A stretch of DNA of 64,000 nt, from positions 62,001-126,000 of the forward strand of contig NZ_JBANET010000005.1 in assembly GCF_037026685.1 (NCBI RefSeq). The letters run 5' to 3'. The position numbers and the translations under genes were made by a program. The DNA is from Orrella sp037026685. Its GTDB lineage: Bacteria > Pseudomonadota > Gammaproteobacteria > Burkholderiales > Burkholderiaceae_B. Positions within the stretch are counted from its first letter, which is position 1; each line of letters starts with the position of its first letter. The notes under the pieces are model-generated. The model was not told the origin of the DNA. It did no database searches and saw nothing but the letters and a program-made list of their open reading frames with translations. Below, piece after piece: positions 18,467-27,953 of the stretch.

Positions 18467-19349
18467 CAGGACCCCCCGCGAACGGCTGCCCTATTCGGCC
18501 ATCGTCGACCGCGATCCCCTGCCCGCGCCGCAAGGCGCGCGGCTGATCGTGTGGCCCATCGTCAACGTCGAGGACTGGGACATCTCGCGCGCCATGCCGC
18601 GCCAGGTGCTGCCTGCGCCCACCGGCATGGCCGTCACGCCCGACGTGCCCAACTGGGCCTGGCACGAATACGGCATGCGAGTGGGGTTCTGGCGGCTCAA
18701 GCAGGCTTTCGACCGCTGGGGCATCCGCCCCACGCTGTCGATCAACGGCCGCGTGTGCCTGAGCTACCCGCGCATCGCCGGGGCCGCGCACGAGGCGGGC
18801 TGGGAATTCATGGGGCACGGCTACATCCAGATGCCCATGCACCAGGTCGAGGACCCGCGCGAGATGATCGCCCGCACCGTCCAGGAGATTGCCGCCTTCA
18901 CCGGCCGCAAGCCGCTGGGCTGGCTGGGGCCTGGCCTGACGCAAAAGCTCGATACCGTGGACCTGCTGCACGAGGCGGGCATCCGCTACATCGGCGACTG
19001 GGTGCTGGACGACCAGCCGTGCCGGCTGCGCGCCGGGCAGGGCCAGATGGTGGCCATGCCTTATTCGGTCGAACTGAACGACATTCCCATGATGGCGGTG
19101 CAGCACCATAGCGCGGGGGAGTTCCTGCAGCGGGTCACCGACAGCTTCGACCGCCTGTACCAGGAAGGCGGCGAGCAGGTGCGCGTGATGGGCATCGCGG
19201 TGCATCCCTTCCTGAGCGGGGTGCCGCACCGCATCAAGTATTTCGAGCAGGCCTTCGAATACATGCTGGGCCACGAGGGCGTGCAGTTCATGACCGGCGA
19301 GCAGATCCTGGCCTGGTACGAGCAGGCCGCGCCGGCGCGGGGGGAATGA
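18459..19349 (+). CDS. PuuE-like polysaccharide deacetylase (CE4 fold) amidohydrolase
   Basis: Protein of 296 residues of the NodB/CE4 fold, closest in layout to the allantoinase-like PuuE subgroup acting on cyclic amides rather than polysaccharides. Motif 1 appears as IVNVEDWD (about residues 34-41), and the second metal-site region as MGHGYIQMPMHQ (about 118-129). GWLGPGLTQKLDTVDLLHEAG and IAVHPFLSGVPHRI complete the barrel. There is no signal peptide, so it acts in the cytoplasm. It is the first gene of the operon, with an AAGGAAA ribosome site, and its stop overlaps the next gene's ATG. Substrate unknown; a small cyclic ureide or amide is inferred from the AtzE/AtzG-like neighbours. Confidence 0.85.
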   Translation: MDIRTPRERLPYSAIVDRDPLPAPQGARLIVWPIVNVEDWDISRAMPRQVLPAPTGMAVTPDVPNWAWHEYGMRVGFWRLKQAFDRWGIRPTLSINGRVCLSYPRIAGAAHEAGWEFMGHGYIQMPMHQVEDPREMIARTVQEIAAFTGRKPLGWLGPGLTQKLDTVDLLHEAGIRYIGDWVLDDQPCRLRAGQGQMVAMPYSVELNDIPMMAVQHHSAGEFLQRVTDSFDRLYQEGGEQVRVMGIAVHPFLSGVPHRIKYFEQAFEYMLGHEGVQFMTGEQILAWYEQAAPARGE

Positions 19350-20578
19350 ATATGATCAAGGCACGGTATCCGCAGCAATCGAACATGCGCCTGCTTTCGC
19401 AGGACACGCTGGGCGGCTTTGGCGGCGTGGGCGAAGGCATCGCCCTGCAGCTGGCTCCCGACGGCCGGCGCATCCTATGGCTGGCGCACGAAAGCGCGCC
19501 CAAGAACTTCACCGGCGTGGACGTGTCCGATCCGCGCAAGCCGCGCGTGCTCGTGCAGACCGACCTGCCGCATGCCTCGGTGCGCTCGAACTCGCTGGAG
19601 GTCTCGGGCAACCTGATGGCGGTGGCCTATCAGGTCAGCCGCCCAGGGCTGGCCCCGGCGGGCTTCGACCTGTTCGACATCAGCGAGCCCGAGCGCCCGC
19701 GCCTGCTGTCGCATTTCGACGCCTCGGCGCCGCACTCGCGCGGCGCGCATTGCCTGTGGTTCGTGGACGGGCAGACGGTGCACATGGCCTGCGGCGATCC
19801 CGAGCGCAAGCCGCGCAACCCCAAGGACGACCAGGTCTACCGCATCGTGGATGTCAGCTCGCCGACCGCGCCGCGCGCCATCGCCAGCTGGCACCTGCCC
19901 GGCACCATGGAAGGCGACCAGGCCGAGCCGCCCCGGCGCCTGGCGCCCGAGTTCGATTCGGGCTTTCGCGCCCACAACACCAACGTTTTTCCCCAGCGGC
20001 CCGACCGCTGCTACCTGGGCTACCTGGATGCCGGCGCGATCGTGATGGACATCTCGGACCTGTCCAACCCCAGGCCGATCTCGCGCTTCGTGCATTCGCC
20101 GCCGTTCAAGGGCTTCACGCACACCGCCCTGCCGCTGTTCGGGCGCGAGCTGCTGGTGGTCAGCGACGAGACGGTGCAGGACGACGCGGCCGATTGGCCC
20201 AAGCTGGTGTGGCTGGTGGACATGAGCGAGGAGTCCAACCTGGTGTCGATCTCGACGCTGCCGATGCCGCCGGTCGAAGTCCACAAGCAGCGCGGCGGGC
20301 GCTACGGCGCGCACAACATCCACGAGAACACGCCGGTTCCGGGCGCCTGGCAGTCCGAGGACTACATCGTGTGCACCTTCTTTAACGGCGGGCTGCGGGT
20401 CTACGACATCCGGGATCCCTATGCGCCGGTGGAAGCGGCCTATTTCGTGCCCGAGGCGCCGGCCGGCTCGCCGGCGGGCTCCATCCAGTTCAATGACGTG
20501 TTCGTCGACGACCGGGGCGTCGTCTTTACCGTCGATCGCCACACGGGCGGGCTGTATGCGCTCGAACTGAATCTATGA
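19346..20578 (+). CDS. LVIVD-repeat beta-propeller protein, cytoplasmic
   Basis: Protein of 410 residues with at least five blades of the LVIVD type, each marked by a D-[IV]-S/D-x-P-x-x-P-R turn: VDVSDPRKPRVL, LFDISEPERPRLL, RIVDVSSPTAPRAI, VMDISDLSNPRPI and VYDIRDPYAPVEA. Conserved His-rich loops (GAHCLWFVDG, RAHNTNVFP, YGAHNIHENTP) could line an active or metal site. No signal peptide is seen, unusual because many LVIVD proteins are exported. Start ATG overlaps the deacetylase stop (ATGA). Function is unknown; position suggests an enzyme or metal-handling partner in the amide pathway. Confidence 0.8.
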   Translation: MNMIKARYPQQSNMRLLSQDTLGGFGGVGEGIALQLAPDGRRILWLAHESAPKNFTGVDVSDPRKPRVLVQTDLPHASVRSNSLEVSGNLMAVAYQVSRPGLAPAGFDLFDISEPERPRLLSHFDASAPHSRGAHCLWFVDGQTVHMACGDPERKPRNPKDDQVYRIVDVSSPTAPRAIASWHLPGTMEGDQAEPPRRLAPEFDSGFRAHNTNVFPQRPDRCYLGYLDAGAIVMDISDLSNPRPISRFVHSPPFKGFTHTALPLFGRELLVVSDETVQDDAADWPKLVWLVDMSEESNLVSISTLPMPPVEVHKQRGGRYGAHNIHENTPVPGAWQSEDYIVCTFFNGGLRVYDIRDPYAPVEAAYFVPEAPAGSPAGSIQFNDVFVDDRGVVFTVDRHTGGLYALELNL

Positions 20579-21642
20579 GCGCTACCCGGCCGCCAGAAGG
20601 CGTACCTTCGTCCGTGCCCGTGCCGCCCGACTTCGCCGCCGGCGCCGGGGTCGACCCGCGCATGCCGGTGATCGTGGTCTCGGGCTTTCTGGGCAGCGGC
20701 AAGACTACGCTGCTGCGCCGCGTACTGGATACGCCCGAGCTGGCCGGATCGATGCTGATCGTCAACGAGATCGGCGAGATCGGCATCGACCACCACCTGC
20801 TCGAACGCTCGGACGAGGAGACGGTGCTGCTGGACAACGGCTGCATGTGCTGCCAGCTGCGCAGCGACTTGCAGACGCTGCTGGTGGACCTGGGCATGCG
20901 GCGCAAGCGCGGCGAGATTCCCAGCTTCGAGCGCATCATCATCGAGACCAGCGGGCTGGCCGATCCGGGGCCCATCGCGCAGACGCTGTATGGCGACGCG
21001 CCGCTGGCCCGGCAGTATCGCCTGGCCCACGTGGTCACGCTGGTGGACGCGGCCCATCCGCAGGCGCGCCAGGCCGCCCCGCGCATGGCCGAGCGGCAGG
21101 TGGCCGCGGCCGACCTGATCCTGCTGACCAAGTCCGACCGCGCCGCGCCCGCGCAACTCGAGCAGGCCCGGCAATGGGCGCAGGCCATCAACGCCCAGGC
21201 TCGCTGCGAGACCGCTGTGATGGGCCGGCTGGACATCGCCCTGCTGACCGCGGTCACCCCCTTCGGCCGGCTGGGCGGCGAGCCGGCGTCCACGCAGGGC
21301 GGCAGCTACCTGGGCCGGCGCGCGCCGCTGCATCCGCACGGCGTGTCCAGCTTCACGCTGGTGTTCGAGGCGCCCGTGCCGCGTCCGGTGTTCCAACTCT
21401 TCCTGGATGTGCTGACCAGCCTGCGCGGCCCCGACCTGCTGCGCACCAAGGGCATCCTGCATTTCGAAGGCGAGCCGCAGGCCGTGCTCATCCAGGGCGT
21501 GTGCCACGTCTTCGACAAGCCCGTGGCGCTGCCGGCGGGCGCTCCGGCGCCCGCCCGCTCGTCGCTGGTCTTCATCGCGCGCAAGCTGACCCGGGACGAC
21601 ATCGAGGGCTTGTGGCGCGCCTTCATCCGGCTTGCCGGGTAG
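20575..21642 (+). CDS. CobW/COG0523 (G3E) GTPase, probable metallochaperone
   Basis: Protein of 355 residues. The N-terminal GTPase has the Walker A loop VSGFLGSGKTTLLRR (about residues 36-50), the metal-binding CxCC-type motif LLDNGCMCCQ about residue 85, ETSGLADP, and LLTKSD as the guanine-recognition motif. The C-terminal CobW domain contains GILHFEG and FIARKLTRDDIE. Such GTPases deliver Zn or another metal to a client enzyme, and the client is often encoded beside them. Here the deacetylase or LVIVD protein would be the candidate. Its ATG overlaps the LVIVD stop (ATGA). Confidence 0.92.
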   Translation: MSATRPPEGVPSSVPVPPDFAAGAGVDPRMPVIVVSGFLGSGKTTLLRRVLDTPELAGSMLIVNEIGEIGIDHHLLERSDEETVLLDNGCMCCQLRSDLQTLLVDLGMRRKRGEIPSFERIIIETSGLADPGPIAQTLYGDAPLARQYRLAHVVTLVDAAHPQARQAAPRMAERQVAAADLILLTKSDRAAPAQLEQARQWAQAINAQARCETAVMGRLDIALLTAVTPFGRLGGEPASTQGGSYLGRRAPLHPHGVSSFTLVFEAPVPRPVFQLFLDVLTSLRGPDLLRTKGILHFEGEPQAVLIQGVCHVFDKPVALPAGAPAPARSSLVFIARKLTRDDIEGLWRAFIRLAG

Positions 21643-21653
21643 CGGGGAGGGGC

Positions 21654-21668
21654 TTTTTTTTCTTTTTT
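21654..21668 (+). other. T-rich homopolymer tract between GTPase and receptor genes
   Basis: Eight T, one C, six T, only 12 bases after the GTPase stop, in very GC-rich surroundings. A short CCGG-CTTG-CCGG stem and a G-rich stretch precede it. It could act as a partial intrinsic terminator lowering receptor expression, or vary in length by slippage. Confidence 0.45.
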
Positions 21669-21697
21669 GCAGTGCATAACAAACAAGGGGTATTGCC

Positions 21698-22672
21698 ATG
21701 TTCCGTCGTCGTTTCCTGCTGTTTTCCTGCGCGCTGGCCGTGTCCGGCGCATCCGCCGTCCAGGCGCAATCCGATTTTCCGAACCGCTCCATCCGGATGG
21801 TGGTGGGCTTTCCGCCCGGCGGCATTTCCGACGTGCTGGCCCGCGCCATCGCCAGCGAGGCCGGCGCGGTGCTGGGCCAGAGCATCGTGGTGGAGAACCG
21901 GCCGGGCGCCGGCACCACCATCGCCTCGGACAACGTGGCGCGCGCCGCGCCCGACGGTTACACGCTGCTGTTCCAGGACGTGACCACGCACGCCATCAAC
22001 GCCAGCCTGTACAAGAAGCTGCCCTACGACACCGAGAAGGACTTCACGCCGGTGGCGCTGGTGTCCTCCTCGCCGCTGATGCTGGTGGTCAACGCCGATT
22101 CGCCCGTGCGCACGCTGGCCGAGCTGATCGAGCGCGCCAAGGCCAAGCCCGACCTGTATTCCTACGGCTCCTCGGGCAACGGCACCATCATCCACCTGGC
22201 CAGCGAGATGATGAACCGCGCCGCCGGGGTCAAGGCCGTGCACATTCCCTACAAGGGCAGCGCCGCCCTGGTGCAGGCGGTGATGAGCGGCGAGATCGAA
22301 TATGCCTTCAGCAGCATGCCGCCGGCCGTCTCGCAGGTCAGTTCGGGCCGCCTGCGCGCCCTGGCGGTCTCCACCCCCGAGCGGGTGCCGGTGCTGCCCG
22401 AGGTGCCCACCATTGCCCAGGCCGGCGTGCCGGCGGCCGAGGTCGTGCTCTACAACGGGGTGATGGGACCGGCCGGCATGCCCGAAGACGTGGTGCAAAA
22501 GCTCAACCAGGCTTTCGCGAAGGCGGTGAACAGCGATAAGCTCAAGCAGACCTACCAGAGCCTGGGCGCCTCCACGCTCGCGGTGACCCCGCAGGCCTTC
22601 GGCGAGCAGCTCAGGCAGGACATCGGCCGCTATGCCAAGGTGGTCGGCGAGGTCGGCGCGCAGGTGGATTGA
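21698..22672 (+). CDS. Bug/TTT family periplasmic solute receptor (amide operon)
   Basis: Periplasmic binding protein of 324 residues. It has a signal peptide (RRRFLLFSCALAVSGASAVQAQS) and the Bug hallmarks FPNRSIRMVVGFPPGGISDVLAR, VVENRPGAGTTIAS, DGYTLLF, and VHIPYKGSAALVQAVMSG. It presumably brings the operon's substrate, or a precursor, to an importer. No TctA/TctB membrane subunits are nearby. It lies 55 bases after the GTPase gene with an AAGGGG ribosome site, followed 38 bases later by the AtzG-like gene. Ligand cannot be predicted from sequence. Confidence 0.93.
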   Translation: MFRRRFLLFSCALAVSGASAVQAQSDFPNRSIRMVVGFPPGGISDVLARAIASEAGAVLGQSIVVENRPGAGTTIASDNVARAAPDGYTLLFQDVTTHAINASLYKKLPYDTEKDFTPVALVSSSPLMLVVNADSPVRTLAELIERAKAKPDLYSYGSSGNGTIIHLASEMMNRAAGVKAVHIPYKGSAALVQAVMSGEIEYAFSSMPPAVSQVSSGRLRALAVSTPERVPVLPEVPTIAQAGVPAAEVVLYNGVMGPAGMPEDVVQKLNQAFAKAVNSDKLKQTYQSLGASTLAVTPQAFGEQLRQDIGRYAKVVGEVGAQVD

Positions 22673-22710
22673 GCGGCTGCCGCGCCTTTACCGTTTCAAC
22701 CAGGACGATC

Positions 22711-22947
22711 ATGACTGCAACCCCCCAGTTCGCATTGCCACCCACCGACCCGGCGCTCGAGCAAGCCGTCGGGGCCATGCTGGCGCTGGCCGGCTTTGCC
22801 GGCGACCCGGACCGCCAGGCGCGCGTGGCCGCCGAGTTCGCCCGCTTCCAGGCCATGGCCCTGTCGCTGGCCGGGCACGCGGGCGACCGCGAGCAGGGGC
22901 CGCTGCCCGTGTTCCGGCCCGATGCCCCGAAGGAGGGCGGACGATGA
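22711..22947 (+). CDS. AtzG-like small subunit (DUF4089)
   Basis: Small protein of 78 residues: LEQAVGAMLALAGFAGDPDRQARVAAEFARFQAMALSL forms two helices as in AtzG, the small partner of the amidase AtzE in 1-carboxybiuret hydrolase. In the characterised system the small subunit stabilises the amidase and helps complete the complex. The ATG at 22711 opens the family-like region, and its TGA overlaps the ATG of the amidase gene (ATGA at 22944-22947), so the two are made together. The pairing makes the AtzEG-type assignment firmer than either gene alone. Confidence 0.82.
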   Translation: MTATPQFALPPTDPALEQAVGAMLALAGFAGDPDRQARVAAEFARFQAMALSLAGHAGDREQGPLPVFRPDAPKEGGR

Positions 22948-24380
22948 GCGGCCCGGGACGGTCCTGCGGCCCGCAGGAAAATGGCGTGCAGCAAGCCCCG
23001 GCGATCGCCTCGGCCACCGAGCTGGCGCGCCGCGTGCGCGAAGGCGAGGTCACGGCGGTCCAGTTGCTGGACCAATGCCTGGCCCGCATCGAAGCCGGCA
23101 ATCCGGCGATCAACGCCTTTACCGCGCTCACGCGCGAGCGCGCGCGGCGCGAGGCGCAGGCCATCGATGCGCGCCGCGCGCGCGGCGAAACCCTGCCGCC
23201 GCTGGCCGGCGTGCCCTATGCGGTGAAGAACCTGTTCGACGTGCAGGGGGAAACCACGCTGTGCGGCGGCAAGGTCAATGCCGGCGATCCGCCGGCGCGG
23301 CAGGACGCCACGGTGGTGGCGCGCCTGCGCGAGGCCGGGGCGGTGCTGGTGGGCATGCTCAACATGGACGAGCACGCCTACGGCTTTACCACCGAGAACA
23401 CGCACTATGGCGCCACGCGCAACCCGCACGACGGCACGCGCGTGGCGGGCGGCTCCTCCGGCGGCTCGGGCGCGGCCGTGGGCGCCGGCCTGGTGCCGCT
23501 GGCGCTGGGCTCGGACACCAACGGCTCGGTGCGCGTGCCGGCCTCGCTGTGCGGCGTGTTCGGCCACAAGCCCACCTATGGGCGGCTGCCGCGCGGCGGG
23601 GTCTATCCCTTCGTGTTCAGCCTGGATCACGTAGGCACGCTGGCCGCCAGCACCAGCGACCTGGTGCTGGCCTGCCAGGCCATGCAGGGGGCCGACGGCC
23701 GCGACCCGGCCTGTGTCGATAGCGGCGGCCTGGTCTGGCCGACGCCACTGCCCGAAGGCTTGCGCGTGGGCGTGCTGGGCGGATGGTTTGCGCAATATGC
23801 GGGCCAGGCCGCGCAACAGGCCGTGCAGGCGGCGGCCCAGGCGTTGCAGGCGCGCGGCACGGTGGTGTTCGAACTGGCCGAGGCGGCCCGTTCGGCCGCC
23901 TTCGTGCTCACCGGCTGCGAAGGCGGGGCCTTGCATCGCGAGCGGCTGCGCACCCGCTACGACGAGTTCGAGCCGCACTCGCGCGACCGCCTGCTGGCCG
24001 GCTCGCTGCTGCCGGCCGCCTGGCTGGTCACCGCGCAGCAGGTGCGCCGGCGGGCCTACGAACAGGCGCTCAAGCTGTTCGAGCAGTACGACCTGCTGCT
24101 GGCCCCGGCCACGCCCGTGCCCGCGCCGCCCATCGGCGCACCCAGCTTTACGCTGGGCGGTCAGGACCTGCCGGCCCGGGCCAGCCTGGGCCTGCTGGCC
24201 CAGCCCATCTCCTGCGTGGGCCTGCCGGTGGTGTCGGTGCCGATGTGGCCCGAGGCCGGGCAGGGCCTGCCCATCGGCGTGCAGCTGATCGCCGCGCCGT
24301 GGCGCGACGACCTGTGCCTGGCGGCCAGCGCGCGGCTGGAGTCGCTGGGGCTGGCTCAGGCGAGAGTGCCTGGAGCATGA
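22944..24380 (+). CDS. AtzE-like amidase (amidase signature family)
   Basis: Protein of 478 residues with the full amidase signature catalytic set: Lys in GVPYAVKNLFD (about residue 94), cis-Ser in GGSSGGSGAAVG (about 170), and nucleophilic Ser in GSDTNGSVRVPAS (about 194). It hydrolyses a linear amide or carbamoyl group, releasing ammonia. Coupling to an AtzG-like gene places it in the 1-carboxybiuret/allophanate-type branch rather than GatA or indole-acetamide hydrolases. It is the last gene of the six-gene operon. The real substrate is unknown, since no cyanuric acid hydrolase (AtzD) or AtzH-like gene is nearby. Confidence 0.9.
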   Translation: MSGPGRSCGPQENGVQQAPAIASATELARRVREGEVTAVQLLDQCLARIEAGNPAINAFTALTRERARREAQAIDARRARGETLPPLAGVPYAVKNLFDVQGETTLCGGKVNAGDPPARQDATVVARLREAGAVLVGMLNMDEHAYGFTTENTHYGATRNPHDGTRVAGGSSGGSGAAVGAGLVPLALGSDTNGSVRVPASLCGVFGHKPTYGRLPRGGVYPFVFSLDHVGTLAASTSDLVLACQAMQGADGRDPACVDSGGLVWPTPLPEGLRVGVLGGWFAQYAGQAAQQAVQAAAQALQARGTVVFELAEAARSAAFVLTGCEGGALHRERLRTRYDEFEPHSRDRLLAGSLLPAAWLVTAQQVRRRAYEQALKLFEQYDLLLAPATPVPAPPIGAPSFTLGGQDLPARASLGLLAQPISCVGLPVVSVPMWPEAGQGLPIGVQLIAAPWRDDLCLAASARLESLGLAQARVPGA

Positions 24381-24547
24381 GATGCAGCTGGCGGCGGGGC
24401 TATGGTCCCGGGCTTGCCATGAGCCTCTGATGCGCAGCTCCTGGGCCAGCATCGGCCGGAAAACTTGCGCATCGCTTCCGTGCAATCCCAGCAAGGCTAC
24501 CGCTTCGGCGGCCGTGCGGCCATCGCGAACGGCGTGACCGGCTCGTT

Positions 24548-24580
24548 ATCGGCTCATGCATGAGCCGATATTGAGCCGAT
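24548..24580. repeat. 22-base perfect palindrome plus repeated TGAGCCGAT
   Basis: ATCGGCTC-ATGCAT-GAGCCGAT (24548-24569) is a perfect palindrome, followed directly by another TGAGCCGAT (24572-24580). It lies between the convergent amidase and helicase genes. The 8-bp stem with a 6-base loop could work as a bidirectional terminator, but no T-tract follows; a protein-binding or recombination site is also possible. Confidence 0.5.
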
Positions 24581-24608
24581 CAGGAGAGCGCGTGCGCCGA
24601 TATGCTGC

Positions 24609-26216
<1,608 letters not shown>

Positions 26217-26632
26217 GACTTTCCTTGCCGCTTGCGCAGCGCTGAGCACGGCAGGGCCCTTTGCGATGCAGAGGGAGTGTGCCGGCTACGGTTGATCGAA
26301 AGCATCGTGCCGACCGGATCAACCGCGCGCTGGACGGCGTCCATGAAGAGGACGCCAGCGTAGGGAAAGGAGGTCAGGTAGCGATGGCTATGGGCATCGA
26401 TGCCGGCGGGAGCCGGGCGACTGCTGGGCGCAATAAAGGGGAAAAGTGCGCGCGACGATGCTCAAGCGAAATTGTGCAGTGCCCACATCATAGCCGGTCC
26501 GGCGCGGCAAGGCCAGTGTTTTTTACGGGAAAACCCCTAAAACGTACATGGCGTCCAGGCGCGGCGCTGTTGCTGGCCGGCGACAGCGGCGCCAGGCGGC
26601 GCGGCGCGCCTGGACGCCTTGGCCCATCCTCT
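26217..26632. other. Non-coding stretch: helicase 5' leader and ung 3' region
   Basis: No convincing gene in these 416 bases. On the minus strand TATGAT (26486-26491, read from CATCATAGC) could be a -10, giving the helicase mRNA a leader of roughly 260 bases, similar in kind to the long leaders of other cold- or autoregulated DEAD-box helicases. The part next to ung holds the large inverted repeat described separately. Confidence 0.4.
26550..26618 (-). terminator. Large inverted repeat downstream of ung
   Basis: GGCGTCCAGGCGCG (26550-26563) and CGCGCCTGGACGCC (26605-26618) are perfect 14-base arms around a 41-base loop, itself self-complementary (GGCGCTGT with ACAGCGGCGCC). The outer arm begins 14 bases after the ung stop. 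The minus strand then reads T-rich (GTTTTAGGGGTTTT), so it probably ends the trp-pap-HIT-ung transcript. Confidence 0.55.
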
Positions 26633-27508
26633 TTACTGCCAATCTATGGGCGGCACGCCCTGCTCGCGCAGCCAGGCGTTGGCCAGCCGGAAATGGCCGC
26701 AGCCCAGGAAGGGGACGGGCGGGCGGCGGGCCGACAGGGGCGAGGGGTGGTTGGCGGCCAGCACCAGGCGATGGCCTTGTCCCGGGGGCAGCAGGGCCTG
26801 CTTGGCCTGCGCATGGGCGCCCCACAGCATGAAGACCTTGGGCTCGGGCAGGCTGGCGACGTGGGCGATGAGGGCATCGGTGACCGCTTCCCAGCCGCGC
26901 TTGGCGTGCGCGCCGGCCTGGCCGTCCTCGACCGTCAGGCAGGTGTTCAGCAGCAGTACGCCCTGGCGGGCCCAGCGCGTCAGGTCGTTGTGCGCCGTGG
27001 CCGCGCGGGTTTGCAGCACTTCGGTGGCCTCGGCCATGCGCGTGAGGGCGCCCGCTCCGCCGGGCTCGAGCGCCAGGCTGCCCTGCACCGGCGCATCCTG
27101 GGGCGTTTGCGGCTCGGGGTGGCCTTGCTCGGCGGCCACCTCCAGGAAAATGTTGCGCAGGCTGGGCGGGCGGCGGACGCCGTCGGGCACGGAGAAGGCC
27201 AGTCCCTGGGCCTGGCCCGGCCCGTGATAGGGATCCTGCCCCAGGATGACCACCCGCACCGCCTCGGGCGCGACCAGCTCCAGGGCGCGGAAGGGGCGGT
27301 CCGGATAGATGGTCGCGCCTTGTTCGCGGCGCTCGGCCAGGAAGGCTTCGAGCCGCTGCAAGGCCTGCGCCGGCTGGGGCTGGGCCAGGCAGTCGCGCCA
27401 GGCCGCGGGCAGCGCCGCAAGCTGCCCGGCCAGGGGCGTCAGCAGTTGGTTGGGAGCGTGGATTGCAGTCATCGGGCCGGCGCGCGGCGCCTCAGAGGCG
27501 GCTGGCAT
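26633..27508 (-). CDS. ung: Uracil-DNA glycosylase
   Basis: Excises uracil from DNA. The protein is 291 residues. Family-1 motifs are VVILGQDPYHGPGQAQGLAFSV with the catalytic Asp, WARQGVLLLNTCLTV, FMLWGAHAQAKQ, and NHPSPLSARRPP. Between the PPSLRNIFLEVA helix and WARQGVLLL there are about 45 residues, around 30 more than in E. coli Ung, rich in Gln/Ala/Gly. The ATG at 27508 is favoured: it has a CAGGAA ribosome site and follows the HIT stop by one base; the internal ATG at 27472 lacks such a site. Last gene of a probable trpGDC-pap-HIT-ung operon. Confidence 0.96.
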   Translation of the reverse strand: MPAASEAPRAGPMTAIHAPNQLLTPLAGQLAALPAAWRDCLAQPQPAQALQRLEAFLAERREQGATIYPDRPFRALELVAPEAVRVVILGQDPYHGPGQAQGLAFSVPDGVRRPPSLRNIFLEVAAEQGHPEPQTPQDAPVQGSLALEPGGAGALTRMAEATEVLQTRAATAHNDLTRWARQGVLLLNTCLTVEDGQAGAHAKRGWEAVTDALIAHVASLPEPKVFMLWGAHAQAKQALLPPGQGHRLVLAANHPSPLSARRPPVPFLGCGHFRLANAWLREQGVPPIDWQ

Positions 27509-27509
27509 G

Positions 27510-27953
27510 TCAAGGTTCCTGCAGGGCCTGCGCCAGCGCCTGGCGATAGCGCGCCAGCGCGGCCGCGTCCGGCGCCTGGGGCGAAGGCCCAGGGTCGCGC
27601 CGCGGGGCCGCCCACACCGCGTCGGGAAAATGCCGGTCGTCGCGCCAGCGCGGGATCACGTGCCAATGCACATGCGGCACCATGTTGCCCAGCGAGGCCA
27701 GGTTGATCTTGTCCGGCGCAAGCGTGCGGCGCTGCGCCTGCTCCACCGCAAGGACCGCCCGCATCAGCCGCTGGCGCGCGGCCTCGTCCAGGTCGCTCAT
27801 CTCGGCGGCATGGTCCTGCCAGATCACCCGCGTGAAGCCGGGATAGTCCGGCTCGCCGGCATCGACCACGCGCAGCTGCGCATCGCGCCACAGTACCTGG
27901 CCGCCGTCGCCGCGGCACAGCGGGCAGCCGGCCGCCGCCGGGTCCGTACTCAT
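27510..27953 (-). CDS. HIT family nucleotide-binding hydrolase
   Basis: Protein of 147 residues with the histidine-triad motif HVHWHVIPRW (about residues 90-99), which binds and attacks the alpha-phosphate of nucleotides. The N-terminal CPLC pair may bind zinc. DYPGFTRVIWQDHAAEMSDL is typical of bacterial HIT diadenosine or adenylyl hydrolases. It overlaps the preceding polyphosphate:AMP phosphotransferase gene by four bases (ATGA), hinting at a shared role in adenine-nucleotide balance. Cytoplasmic. Exact substrate not known. Confidence 0.9.
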   Translation of the reverse strand: MSTDPAAAGCPLCRGDGGQVLWRDAQLRVVDAGEPDYPGFTRVIWQDHAAEMSDLDEAARQRLMRAVLAVEQAQRRTLAPDKINLASLGNMVPHVHWHVIPRWRDDRHFPDAVWAAPRRDPGPSPQAPDAAALARYRQALAQALQEP

